Assembly (NCBI RefSeq): GCF_036226505.1
Contig: NZ_CP108484.1
Coordinates: 5,270,001-5,334,000 of the forward strand
Length of the DNA: 64,000 nucleotides
Direction of reading: 5' to 3'
Source: Kitasatospora sp. NBC_01246
GTDB lineage: Bacteria > Actinomycetota > Actinomycetes > Streptomycetales > Streptomycetaceae
Shown: positions 19,306 to 27,722 of the stretch, one piece after another
Layout of the letters: the number at the start of each line of letters is the position of its first letter
How positions within the stretch are numbered: position 1 is the first letter of the stretch
Translations under genes and position numbers: made by a program
Notes under the pieces: generated by a model
Told to the model about the DNA's origin: nothing
Databases searched by the model: none
What the model saw: only the letters and a program-made list of their open reading frames with translations

Positions 19306-20355
19306 GTGACCACAGCTGTCGACACCGGCAAGCCCCAGCGGGAGACGCCCTACGAGGGGCCGCTGCTGGACGTCCGGGACCTGCACGTGGAGTTCGTCAC
19401 CCGGGACGGCGTGGCGAAGGCGGTCAACGGGGTCAACTACAGCGTCCGGGCGGGGGAGACCCTGGCGGTGCTGGGGGAGTCCGGTTCGGGCAAGTCGGTG
19501 ACCGCGCAGGCGATCATGGGCATCCTAGACATGCCCCCGGCCCGCATCCCGCAGGGCGAGATCCGCTTCCGGGGCCGGGACATGTTGACGATGGGCAAGG
19601 AGGAGCGCCGGAAGATCCGCGGCCAGAAGATCGCGATGATCTTCCAGGACGCGCTCTCCTCGCTGAACCCGGTGCTGAGCGTGGGCTTCCAGCTCGGCGA
19701 GATGTTCCGGGCCCACCACGGGGCGTCGCGCAAGGAGGCCAAGGCCAAGGCCGTCGAGCTGATGGACCGGGTGCGCATCCCGGCGGCGAAGGAACGGGTC
19801 AACGACTATCCGCACCAGTTCTCCGGCGGCATGCGCCAGCGCATCATGATCGCGATGGCGCTGGCCCTGGAGCCGGACCTGATCATCGCGGACGAGCCGA
19901 CCACCGCGCTGGACGTGACCGTGCAGGCGCAGGTGATGGACCTGCTGGCCGAGCTGCAGGCCGAGTTCCACATGGGGCTGATCCTGATCACCCACGACCT
20001 CGGCGTGGTCGCCGACGTCGCGGACAAGATCGCCGTGATGTACGCGGGCCGGATCGTCGAGACCGCCCCCGTGCACGAGCTGTACGCGCGGCCGGCCCAC
20101 CCGTACACCCGGGGCCTACTGGACTCGATCCCGCGGCTGGACCAGAAGGGCCAGGAGCTCTACGCGATCAAGGGGCTGCCGCCCAACCTGCTGCGGATCC
20201 CGCCGGGTTGCGCGTTCAACCCGCGCTGCCCGCGCGCCCAGGACATCTGCCGGGCCGAGGTGCCCGAGCTCTTCCAGGTCACCGCGGACGACGGCAGCGA
20301 GCTGGCCGGGCGGGGCAGTGCCTGCTTCTTCTGGAAGGAGACCCTCCATGGCTAG
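19306..20355 (+). CDS. oligopeptide ABC transporter ATPase (DppD/OppD type), operon II
   Basis: 349 aa from a GTG with GAGGGG upstream. GESGSGKS, FSGGMRQR, LIIADEPT and ITHD are all intact. C-terminal C-x5-C-x6-C as in operon I. A 125-bp stretch (19978-20102) is identical to the operon III gene. 8-nt overlap with the next ATPase. Confidence 0.93.
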   Translation: MTTAVDTGKPQRETPYEGPLLDVRDLHVEFVTRDGVAKAVNGVNYSVRAGETLAVLGESGSGKSVTAQAIMGILDMPPARIPQGEIRFRGRDMLTMGKEERRKIRGQKIAMIFQDALSSLNPVLSVGFQLGEMFRAHHGASRKEAKAKAVELMDRVRIPAAKERVNDYPHQFSGGMRQRIMIAMALALEPDLIIADEPTTALDVTVQAQVMDLLAELQAEFHMGLILITHDLGVVADVADKIAVMYAGRIVETAPVHELYARPAHPYTRGLLDSIPRLDQKGQELYAIKGLPPNLLRIPPGCAFNPRCPRAQDICRAEVPELFQVTADDGSELAGRGSACFFWKETLHG

Positions 20356-21469
20356 CCCGCTCGGGCCCGCGGTGCCCAAGGAGGAGGCGTTCGCGCAGGC
20401 CGTGCGGCCCGGCGAACCGATCCTCGAAGTCCGGGACCTGGTCAAGCACTTCCCGCTGACGAGGGGCGTCGTCTTCAAGAAGCAGGTCGGCGCCGTGAAA
20501 GCGGTCGACGGGGTCAGCTTCGACCTGATGCAGGGGGAGACGCTCGGCATCGTGGGGGAGTCCGGCTGCGGCAAGTCCACGCTGGCCAAGGTGCTGATGA
20601 ACCTGGAGCCGGCCACCGGCGGATCGGTGCGCTACAAGGGGGAGGAGATCTCCCGGCTCTCCGGCTCCGCCCTGAAGGCGGTGCGGCGCAACATCCAGAT
20701 GGTGTTCCAGGACCCGTACACCTCGCTCAACCCGCGGATGACGGTCGGTGACATCATCGGCGAGCCGTACGAGATCCACTCCGAGGTGGCGCCGAAGGGC
20801 GACCGGCGCCGGGCCGTCCAGGACCTGCTGGACGTGGTGGGTCTGAACCCGGAGTACATCAACCGGTACCCGCACCAGTTCTCCGGCGGTCAGCGCCAGC
20901 GCATCGGCATCGCCCGGGGGCTGGCGCTCAAGCCGGAGGTGATCATCTGTGACGAGCCGGTCTCGGCGCTGGACGTCTCCGTCCAGGCGCAGGTGATCAA
21001 CCTGCTGGAGCAGCTGCAGGGCGAGTTCAACCTCTCGTACATGTTCATCGCGCACGACCTCTCGATCGTCCGGCACATCTCCGACCGGGTCGGCGTGATG
21101 TACCTGGGCAAGATGGTGGAGATCGGCTCCGACCGGGAGATCTACGACCACGCGACGCATCCGTACACCCAGGCACTGCTCTCCGCGGTGCCGGTGCCGG
21201 ACCCGACGGCGCGCGAGTCCCGGGACCGGATCGTGCTCGTCGGGGACGTGCCGTCGCCGGCCAACCCGCCGTCCGGCTGCCGGTTCCGCACCCGCTGCTG
21301 GAAGGCGCGGGACAGGTGCGCCGTGGAGGTGCCGCTGCTGGCCGCCCCGGCCTGGCTGGACGGGCACGCCCGGCACGACTCGGCCTGCCACTTCGCGGCG
21401 GAGCGCGGGGGCCCGGACGGCGGGGAGGGCGCGGCGGGCACGCCGGAACCCCCACCCGAATCCAGTTGA
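20348..21469 (+). CDS. oligopeptide ABC transporter ATPase (DppF/OppF type), operon II
   Basis: 373 aa from the ATG at 20348, inside the conserved ACCCTCCATGGCT junction. It has about 25 extra N-terminal residues compared with I and III and a Gly/Glu/Pro-rich C-terminal extension. Walker A GESGCGKS, signature FSGGQRQR and C-terminal CRFRTRC are present. Confidence 0.93.
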   Translation: MASPLGPAVPKEEAFAQAVRPGEPILEVRDLVKHFPLTRGVVFKKQVGAVKAVDGVSFDLMQGETLGIVGESGCGKSTLAKVLMNLEPATGGSVRYKGEEISRLSGSALKAVRRNIQMVFQDPYTSLNPRMTVGDIIGEPYEIHSEVAPKGDRRRAVQDLLDVVGLNPEYINRYPHQFSGGQRQRIGIARGLALKPEVIICDEPVSALDVSVQAQVINLLEQLQGEFNLSYMFIAHDLSIVRHISDRVGVMYLGKMVEIGSDREIYDHATHPYTQALLSAVPVPDPTARESRDRIVLVGDVPSPANPPSGCRFRTRCWKARDRCAVEVPLLAAPAWLDGHARHDSACHFAAERGGPDGGEGAAGTPEPPPESS

Positions 21470-21491
21470 CACAGTTGTCCTGACCACGCAC

Positions 21492-21527
21492 CAAGGGCGC
21501 GTCCTCCCTCCGGAGGGCGCGCCCTTG
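21492..21527 (+). terminator. terminator of peptide operon II
   Basis: A 10-bp outer stem (21492-21501 / 21518-21527) encloses a further self-complementary CCCTCCGGAGGG segment; it starts 22 nt after the stop codon. Confidence 0.75.
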
Positions 21528-21881
21528 CGTTGTCCTGCGGAAACGCCGGAATTCCCGGCCCGAAAATGATCATTACGCTCCGTAAAGCATCGAATACCGG
21601 AGCTTATTGTTCGTTATCCGGAAACCGGAACGCGGCATTCCAGGTTCGATATGCCGGAATTTGGCGAGCATTGTCATGACTTGGTCTGAGCATGTAATTG
21701 AAAAGAGATGTGAGGCGGATTCCGCCGGAGGGGTCGGGTGATCGATAGTTGCTCTGCGCGTATCAGTGGTCACCTCGCCAACTGTGCGGATCGGCCCTGA
21801 GATGTCGACCCTTGCCATGCCCGGCACACCGACTGGCGAGGCGCCGTTCGTTCGTAAGCCCCTAAATCGAGAGGCACTTGA
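21528..21881 (+). promoter_or_regulatory. AT-richer upstream region and promoter of peptide operon III
   Basis: No gene is seen. It contains a near-consensus housekeeping promoter: TTGTCA (21671-21676), a 16-bp spacer and TGTAAT (21693-21698), which implies a leader of about 175 nt. The element GTCTGAGCATGT (21684-21695), inside the promoter, matches 11 of 12 bases upstream of operon I. Base composition here is clearly lower in GC than in the genes. Confidence 0.6.
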
Positions 21882-23531
21882 ATGAGGCTCACCAAGACCA
21901 TGCGTTGGACCGCGCTCGCGGCGTGCACCGCACTCGCGATCTCCGCCTGCAGCACCGGCGGCGACAAGAAGTCCTCCAGCGAGGCGAGCGGCGCCGGGTC
22001 GGACAAGAAGGGTGGCTCGATCAGCGTCGAGCTGGGTGAGCCGCAGCACGGGCTGGTGCCCCAGAACACCTCCGAGTCCGAGGGTGCCGAGGTGCTCAAC
22101 GCGATCTTCGCGGGCCTGGTCGACTACGACATCAAGGACAACTCGCCCAAGCTCCGGGTCGCCGAGTCGATCGAGAGCCAGGACGCCACCACCTGGACGA
22201 TCAAGCTGAAGGACGGCTACACCTTCCACAACGGCGAGAAGGTGACCGCCCAGTCCTTCGTCGATGCCTGGAACTACGGTGCCAACCAGGACAACGCGCA
22301 GGAGGCCCTGCCGTTCTTCGACAAGATCCTCGGCTCCGACGAGCTGGCCCCCGGCAAGGACAAGAAGCCCACCGCCGACAAGCTCAAGGGCCTCGCGGTC
22401 GTCGACGACAAGACCTTCACCGTCACCCTCAAGGCGCCGTTCTCGCAGTTCAAGACGATGCTCGGCTACAACGCGTTCTTCCCGCTCCCGAAGGCGTTCT
22501 TCACCGACCCGAAGGCCTTCGAGGACGCGCCGATCGGCAACGGCGCGTTCCAGATCGACGGGAAGTGGGAGCACAACAAGCAGATCAAGGTGAAGCGCTT
22601 CGAGAACTTCCCGGCGTCCGACGGAAAGGCCAAGCTGGATTCCGTCACGTTCAAGATTTACGACAAGCTGGACACCGCGTACAACGATCTGCGAGCGGAC
22701 AACATCCAGATCACCGACAAGCTGCCGATCTCGGCGATGGCGACCGTCGCCCAGGAGTTCGGCGACCGCTACATCTACAAGCCGGATTCCGGCGTCGGTT
22801 ACCTCGGATTCCCGATCTCGACGAATCCGGCATTCGCCAGTCCGGACCTCCGCAAGGCGATCTCGATGGCGATAGACCGGGAATCGATCACCAAGACCAT
22901 CTTCTCGGGCACCCGCAAGCCCGCCGACGACTTCATCAACCCGATCATTCCCGGGTACCGCCAGGGCGCGCTCGGCGACGCCGCGAAGTACGACCCCGCG
23001 AAGGCCAAGGCGCTCTTCGCCCAGGCCGGCGGCCTGCCCGGCAACACGCTGGAGATCGGCTACAACGCCGACGGCGGCCACAAGGAGTGGATCGAGGCCG
23101 TCGGCAACCAGCTCAAGGCGAACCTCGGGATCGAGGTCACCTTCAAGCCGTTCGAGAAGTTCGGCGCGATCCTCACCGCGCTGGGCGAGCACAAGTACTC
23201 CGGCGCCTTCCGGATGGCCTGGTCGATGGACTACCCGTCGATCGAGAACTACCTGCGGCCGATCTTCTCCAAGGTCGCCATCGACAACGGGTCCAACTAC
23301 GGCGGCTACGTCAACGAGGAGTTCGAGGCCCTGCTGTCCAAGGCGGACGCGGCCAAGACCGACGCCGAGGGCATCAAGCTCTACCAGCAGGCCGACGACA
23401 TCCTGGTCAAGGACCTGCCGTACATCCCGGTCTACACCTACATGTCCTCCGCGGCGTACACCAAGACCGTCAAGAACGTGAACGTCAACGCCCAGGGACA
23501 GATGGACCTGGCCAACGTCGAACTGGCCTGA
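21882..23531 (+). CDS. oligopeptide ABC transporter substrate-binding lipoprotein, operon III
   Basis: 549 aa. Signal peptide with lipobox ISAC at about residue 23 and a Lys/Ser tether. The SBP_bac_5 body is close to that of operon I (GEPQHGLVPQNT and YNADGGHKEWIEAV are shared). The section at about 22630-22890 uses more A/T-ending codons than the rest of the gene. GAGG lies just upstream of the start. Confidence 0.93.
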   Translation: MRLTKTMRWTALAACTALAISACSTGGDKKSSSEASGAGSDKKGGSISVELGEPQHGLVPQNTSESEGAEVLNAIFAGLVDYDIKDNSPKLRVAESIESQDATTWTIKLKDGYTFHNGEKVTAQSFVDAWNYGANQDNAQEALPFFDKILGSDELAPGKDKKPTADKLKGLAVVDDKTFTVTLKAPFSQFKTMLGYNAFFPLPKAFFTDPKAFEDAPIGNGAFQIDGKWEHNKQIKVKRFENFPASDGKAKLDSVTFKIYDKLDTAYNDLRADNIQITDKLPISAMATVAQEFGDRYIYKPDSGVGYLGFPISTNPAFASPDLRKAISMAIDRESITKTIFSGTRKPADDFINPIIPGYRQGALGDAAKYDPAKAKALFAQAGGLPGNTLEIGYNADGGHKEWIEAVGNQLKANLGIEVTFKPFEKFGAILTALGEHKYSGAFRMAWSMDYPSIENYLRPIFSKVAIDNGSNYGGYVNEEFEALLSKADAAKTDAEGIKLYQQADDILVKDLPYIPVYTYMSSAAYTKTVKNVNVNAQGQMDLANVELA

Positions 23532-23558
23532 CCGACATCCAGCTGACCGGCACGCCGG

Positions 23559-23593
23559 GACGGGTGGCGCGGGCAACCCCCGTGCCGCCCGTC
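23559..23593 (+). terminator. intra-operon hairpin between SBP and permease genes, operon III
   Basis: Arms 23559-23573 and 23579-23593 form a 15-bp stem with two G-U pairs and a 5-nt loop, at the same operon position as in I and II. Confidence 0.7.
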
Positions 23594-23624
23594 ACGGGCG
23601 TGCCCCGAACCACGAGGAGGCCGC

Positions 23625-24569
23625 ATGGGCCGCTATGTGGTCCGCCGGATCATCCAGGCCATACCTGTGATCCTCGGCGCGACGTTCCTGATCTACGCAC
23701 TGGTCTTCCTGCTGCCTGGCGACCCCATCACGGCACTGGCCGGTGAGAAACGGCAGGACCCTGCCGTCGTCGCGGTCCTGCGGGACCGCTACCACCTGGA
23801 CGACCCGTTCTTCATCCAGTACTGGGACTACCTGGTCGGCCTGTTCAAGGGCGACTTCGGGGAGGACTACCGCGGCAACGAGGTCGTGGACGTCATGAAG
23901 ACGGCGTTCCCGTACACCATCAACCTGGCGGTGACCGCGCTGGTCATCGAGATGGTGGTGGGTGTCACCGCGGGTGTGATCGCCGCCCTGCGCCGCGGCA
24001 AGTTCATCGACAACGTGGTGCTGATCTCGACCCTGATGGTCATCTCGATCCCGGTCTTCGTGATCGGCTTCGTGCTGCAACTGGTGCTCGGGGTGAAGCT
24101 CAACACCGATTACGGCATCGACTTCTTCCCGGTCTCGTTCAACGAGGACGCCGGCTTCCGGTCCTATCTGCTACCGGCCTACGTCCTCGCCTCCACCTCG
24201 CTGGCGTACATCGCGCGGCTCACCCGGACCAGCCTGATCGAGGTGATGCGGGCGGACTACGTCCGCACGGCGGTCGCCAAGGGCCTCAGCCCGCTGCGGG
24301 TGGTCGTCCGGCACGGCCTGCGCAACGCGCTGATCCCGATCGTCACCTTCTTGGGCATGGACCTCGGCGGGCTGATGGGCGGCGCGGTCATCACCGAGGG
24401 CATCTTCAACATCCCCGGGGTCGGACACCAGCTCTTCCAGTCCGTCTACCTGCGCGAACGCACCATCGTGGTGGGCATCGTGAGCGCCCTGGTGCTCGTC
24501 TACCTGTTCGCCAACCTGGTGGTCGACCTGCTGTACGCCGTTCTGGACCCGAGGATCCGCTATGAGTGA
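23625..24569 (+). CDS. oligopeptide ABC transporter permease (DppB/OppB type), operon III
   Basis: 314 aa, the same length as the operon I protein and with the same extracytoplasmic insertion (NTDYGIDFFPVSFNE). LPGDP, and an EAA loop at DYVRTAVAKGL. AGGAGG precedes the ATG. It ends in the ATGAGTGA overlap. Confidence 0.93.
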   Translation: MGRYVVRRIIQAIPVILGATFLIYALVFLLPGDPITALAGEKRQDPAVVAVLRDRYHLDDPFFIQYWDYLVGLFKGDFGEDYRGNEVVDVMKTAFPYTINLAVTALVIEMVVGVTAGVIAALRRGKFIDNVVLISTLMVISIPVFVIGFVLQLVLGVKLNTDYGIDFFPVSFNEDAGFRSYLLPAYVLASTSLAYIARLTRTSLIEVMRADYVRTAVAKGLSPLRVVVRHGLRNALIPIVTFLGMDLGGLMGGAVITEGIFNIPGVGHQLFQSVYLRERTIVVGIVSALVLVYLFANLVVDLLYAVLDPRIRYE

Positions 24570-25536
24570 GCCGACGAAGAGCGAGGACACCAAGGTGGCG
24601 ATCCCCGAGCAGCCCGGCTCCGCGGCGCCCGGGACCGCGGTGCTCACCAAGGACGCCGAGGCCGGCCGGACCGGCAACGAGCGGGTGGCCAGTCTCTGGA
24701 CCGACGCCTGGTACGACCTGCGGCGCAATCCGCTGTTCCTGATCGGCGGGTTCCTGGCGCTGTTCATGGTGGCGCTCGCCGTCGCCCCGAGCCTGTTCAC
24801 CGACGGGGACCCGACCTCGGCGGGCTTCTGCAACCTGTCCGACTCGCTGAAGCGGCCCAGCGCCGACCACTGGTTCGGCTTCGACGTCCAGGGCTGCGAC
24901 ATCTACACCCGCACCGTCTGGGGCGCCCGCAACTCGATCATCGTCGGCATCCTGACCACCTCGCTGGTGGTCGCCGTCGGCGGCACGCTGGGCCTCTGGG
25001 CCGGCTGGATCGGCGGGATCTGGGACAGCCTGCTCTCCCGGGTCACCGAGATCTTCTTCGCCATCCCGCTGCTGCTCGGCGGCATGCTGATCATGTCCAC
25101 CTGGGGCAAGGGCAACGCCTGGACCGTCTCCGCCGTGATGGCCGTCCTCGGCTGGCCGCAGATCTACCGGCTGATGCGCTCGGCGGTGCTCTCCAACAAG
25201 CACAACGACTACGTGGTCGCGGCCAAGGCGCTCGGCGCCGGCACCGGGCGGATCGTCTCCCGGCACATCCTGCCGAACGCGGTCGCCCCGGTGATCGTGG
25301 TCTCGACCATCAACCTGGGCGTCTACATCGGTGCCGAGGCCGCGCTCTCGTACCTCGGCATCGGCATCCAGTCCCCGGCGATCTCCTGGGGCCTGATGAT
25401 CAGCGACGCGCAGTCCCGCTTCCTGACCGCGCCGCACGTGCTGCTCTTCCCGGCCGCGGTGCTGAGCATCACCGTGCTGGCGTTCATCATGCTCGGCGAC
25501 GCGGTACGCGACGCCCTCGACCCGAAGCTGCGCTGA
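24562..25536 (+). CDS. oligopeptide ABC transporter permease (DppC/OppC type), operon III
   Basis: 324 aa. A cytoplasmic N-terminus of about 55 residues, an EAA loop around DYVVAAKALGA, and the shared C-terminal DAVRDALDPKLR. It shares the FGFDVQGCDIYTRTVWGARNS stretch almost exactly with operon I, marking I and III as the closer pair. Confidence 0.92.
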   Translation: MSEPTKSEDTKVAIPEQPGSAAPGTAVLTKDAEAGRTGNERVASLWTDAWYDLRRNPLFLIGGFLALFMVALAVAPSLFTDGDPTSAGFCNLSDSLKRPSADHWFGFDVQGCDIYTRTVWGARNSIIVGILTTSLVVAVGGTLGLWAGWIGGIWDSLLSRVTEIFFAIPLLLGGMLIMSTWGKGNAWTVSAVMAVLGWPQIYRLMRSAVLSNKHNDYVVAAKALGAGTGRIVSRHILPNAVAPVIVVSTINLGVYIGAEAALSYLGIGIQSPAISWGLMISDAQSRFLTAPHVLLFPAAVLSITVLAFIMLGDAVRDALDPKLR

Positions 25537-25551
25537 GGAGGGCCGCGGACG

Positions 25552-26652
25552 ATGAGTGACACGACGAAGCTGTCGAAGCAGTCGAAGGACGGCACCCCGC
25601 GCCGGGACGCCGTGGAGGTGATCGGCGGCGGCCGGGAGAACCTGGTGCCCGGAACGCCGCTCCTGGAGGTCGACGACCTGCACATCGAGTTCCACACCCG
25701 GGACGGCGTGGCCAAGGCCGTCAACGGCGTGAGCTACTCGGTGTCGGCCGGGGAGACCCTGGCGGTGCTGGGGGAGTCCGGCTCGGGCAAGTCGGTGACC
25801 GCGCAGGCGATCATGGGCATCCTGGACATGCCCCCGGGGAAGATCACCGCCGGCTCGATCCGGTTCCGGGGCGAGGACCTGCTCACCATGAGCCCCAAGG
25901 CCCGGCGGGCGGTCCGCGGCCGGAAGATCGCGATGATCTTCCAGGACGCGCTCTCCTCGCTGAACCCGGTGCTGAGCGTGGGCTACCAGCTGGGCGAGAT
26001 GTTCCGGGTGCACCAGGGGGCCTCCCGCAAGGAGGCCAAGGAGCGGGCCGTCGAGCTGATGGAGCGGGTGCGCATCCCCGCCGCCAGGCAGCGCGTCGGC
26101 GACTACCCGCACCAGTTCTCCGGCGGCATGCGCCAGCGCATCATGATCGCGATGGCGCTGGCCCTGGAACCGGACCTGATCATCGCGGACGAGCCGACCA
26201 CCGCCCTGGACGTCACGGTCCAGGCCCAGGTGATGGACCTGCTGGCCGAGCTGCAGGCCGAGTTCAACATGGGCCTGATCCTGATCACCCACGACCTCGG
26301 CGTGGTCGCCGACGTCGCGGACAAGATCGCCGTGATGTACGCGGGCCGGATCGTCGAGACCGCCCCCGTGCACGAGCTGTACGCGCGGCCGGCCCACCCC
26401 TACACCAAGGGCCTGCTCCGGTCGATTCCCCGGCTGGACCAGAAGGGCCAGAACCTCTACGCCATCCAGGGCCTGCCGCCGAGCCTGCTGCGGATCCCCG
26501 AGGGCTGCGCGTTCAACCCGCGCTGCGACCGGGCGGCGGACCGCTGCCGCGGCGAACTCCCGCGGCTGGTGCCGGTGCTGGACTCCGACGGGGCCGATCT
26601 GCCGGGCCGCCGCAGCGCCTGCCACTTCTGGAAGGAGACCCTCCATGGCTGA
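25552..26652 (+). CDS. oligopeptide ABC transporter ATPase (DppD/OppD type), operon III
   Basis: 366 aa with a Lys/Arg-rich N-terminal extension of about 17 residues compared with I and II. GAGGAGGG precedes the ATG. All ATPase motifs and the C-terminal Cys pattern are intact. It carries the 125-bp identity patch with operon II (26275-26399). Confidence 0.93.
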   Translation: MSDTTKLSKQSKDGTPRRDAVEVIGGGRENLVPGTPLLEVDDLHIEFHTRDGVAKAVNGVSYSVSAGETLAVLGESGSGKSVTAQAIMGILDMPPGKITAGSIRFRGEDLLTMSPKARRAVRGRKIAMIFQDALSSLNPVLSVGYQLGEMFRVHQGASRKEAKERAVELMERVRIPAARQRVGDYPHQFSGGMRQRIMIAMALALEPDLIIADEPTTALDVTVQAQVMDLLAELQAEFNMGLILITHDLGVVADVADKIAVMYAGRIVETAPVHELYARPAHPYTKGLLRSIPRLDQKGQNLYAIQGLPPSLLRIPEGCAFNPRCDRAADRCRGELPRLVPVLDSDGADLPGRRSACHFWKETLHG

Positions 26653-27664
26653 GCCCATCCTGGAGGTCAGGGACCTGGTCAAGTACTACCCGCTGACCCA
26701 GGGCATCGTCTTCAAGAAGCAGGTCGGCGCGGTGAAGGCGGTCGACGGCATCTCCTTCGAGCTGATGAAGGGCGAGACGCTCGGCATCGTCGGCGAGTCC
26801 GGCTGCGGCAAGTCCACGCTGGCCAAGGTGCTGATGAACCTGGAGCGTGCCACCTCCGGCCAGGTGCTGTTCAAGGGCCAGGACATCACCCGGCTCTCCG
26901 GCGCCGGGCTGAAGGCGGTGCGCCGCAACATCCAGATGGTGTTCCAAGACCCGTACACCTCGCTCAACCCGCGGATGACGGTCGGCGACATCATCGGCGA
27001 GCCCTTCGAGATCCACCCGGAGGTGGCGCCGAAGGGCGACCGCCGCAAGGCCGTCCAGGACCTCCTGGACGTCGTCGGCCTGAACCCGGAGTACATCAAC
27101 CGGTACCCGCACCAGTTCTCCGGCGGCCAGCGCCAGCGCATCGGCATCGCCCGGGGGCTGGCGCTCAAGCCGGAGCTGATCATCTGCGACGAGCCGGTCT
27201 CCGCCCTGGACGTCTCCGTCCAGGCGCAGGTGATCAACCTGCTGGAGCAGCTGCAGAGCGAGTTCGAGCTCTCGTACATGTTCATCGCGCACGACCTCTC
27301 GATCGTCCGGCACATCTCCGACCGCGTCGGCGTGATGTACCTCGGCAAGATGGTCGAGATCGGCACGGAGGACGAGATCTACTCGCACCCGACCCACCCG
27401 TACACCCAGGCGCTGCTCTCCGCGGTGCCGGTGCCGGACCCGACCGGGCGGGAGCAGCGCGAGCGCATCCTGCTCACCGGCGACCTGCCGTCGCCGGCCA
27501 ACCCGCCGTCCGGCTGCCGGTTCCGCACCCGCTGCTGGAAGGCGGAGGAGCGCTGCGCCACCGAGGTCCCGCTGCTGGCGGTGCCCGGCACGCTCAGCGG
27601 CGCGGCGGCGCACGACTCGGCGTGCCACTTCGCCGAGGTCCGGGACGTGATCGGCGCGGGCTGA
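26645..27664 (+). CDS. oligopeptide ABC transporter ATPase (DppF/OppF type), operon III
   Basis: 339 aa, co-linear with the operon I protein. GESGCGKS, FSGGQRQR and C-terminal CRFRTRC are present. Stretches 27032-27153 and 27248-27369 are base-for-base identical to operon I. 8-nt overlap with the upstream ATPase. Confidence 0.94.
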   Translation: MAEPILEVRDLVKYYPLTQGIVFKKQVGAVKAVDGISFELMKGETLGIVGESGCGKSTLAKVLMNLERATSGQVLFKGQDITRLSGAGLKAVRRNIQMVFQDPYTSLNPRMTVGDIIGEPFEIHPEVAPKGDRRKAVQDLLDVVGLNPEYINRYPHQFSGGQRQRIGIARGLALKPELIICDEPVSALDVSVQAQVINLLEQLQSEFELSYMFIAHDLSIVRHISDRVGVMYLGKMVEIGTEDEIYSHPTHPYTQALLSAVPVPDPTGREQRERILLTGDLPSPANPPSGCRFRTRCWKAEERCATEVPLLAVPGTLSGAAAHDSACHFAEVRDVIGAG

Positions 27665-27671
27665 ACCGGTC

Positions 27672-27715
27672 GGCGGGCCGGGCCCCGGGGCGTGCTCCCC
27701 GGGGCCCGGCCCGCC
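27672..27715. terminator. bidirectional terminator, operon III / orphan SBP
   Basis: Perfect 19-bp stem (27672-27690 / 27697-27715) with a 6-nt loop between two convergent genes, so it can serve both strands. Confidence 0.85.
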
Positions 27716-27722
27716 CGGCCGT

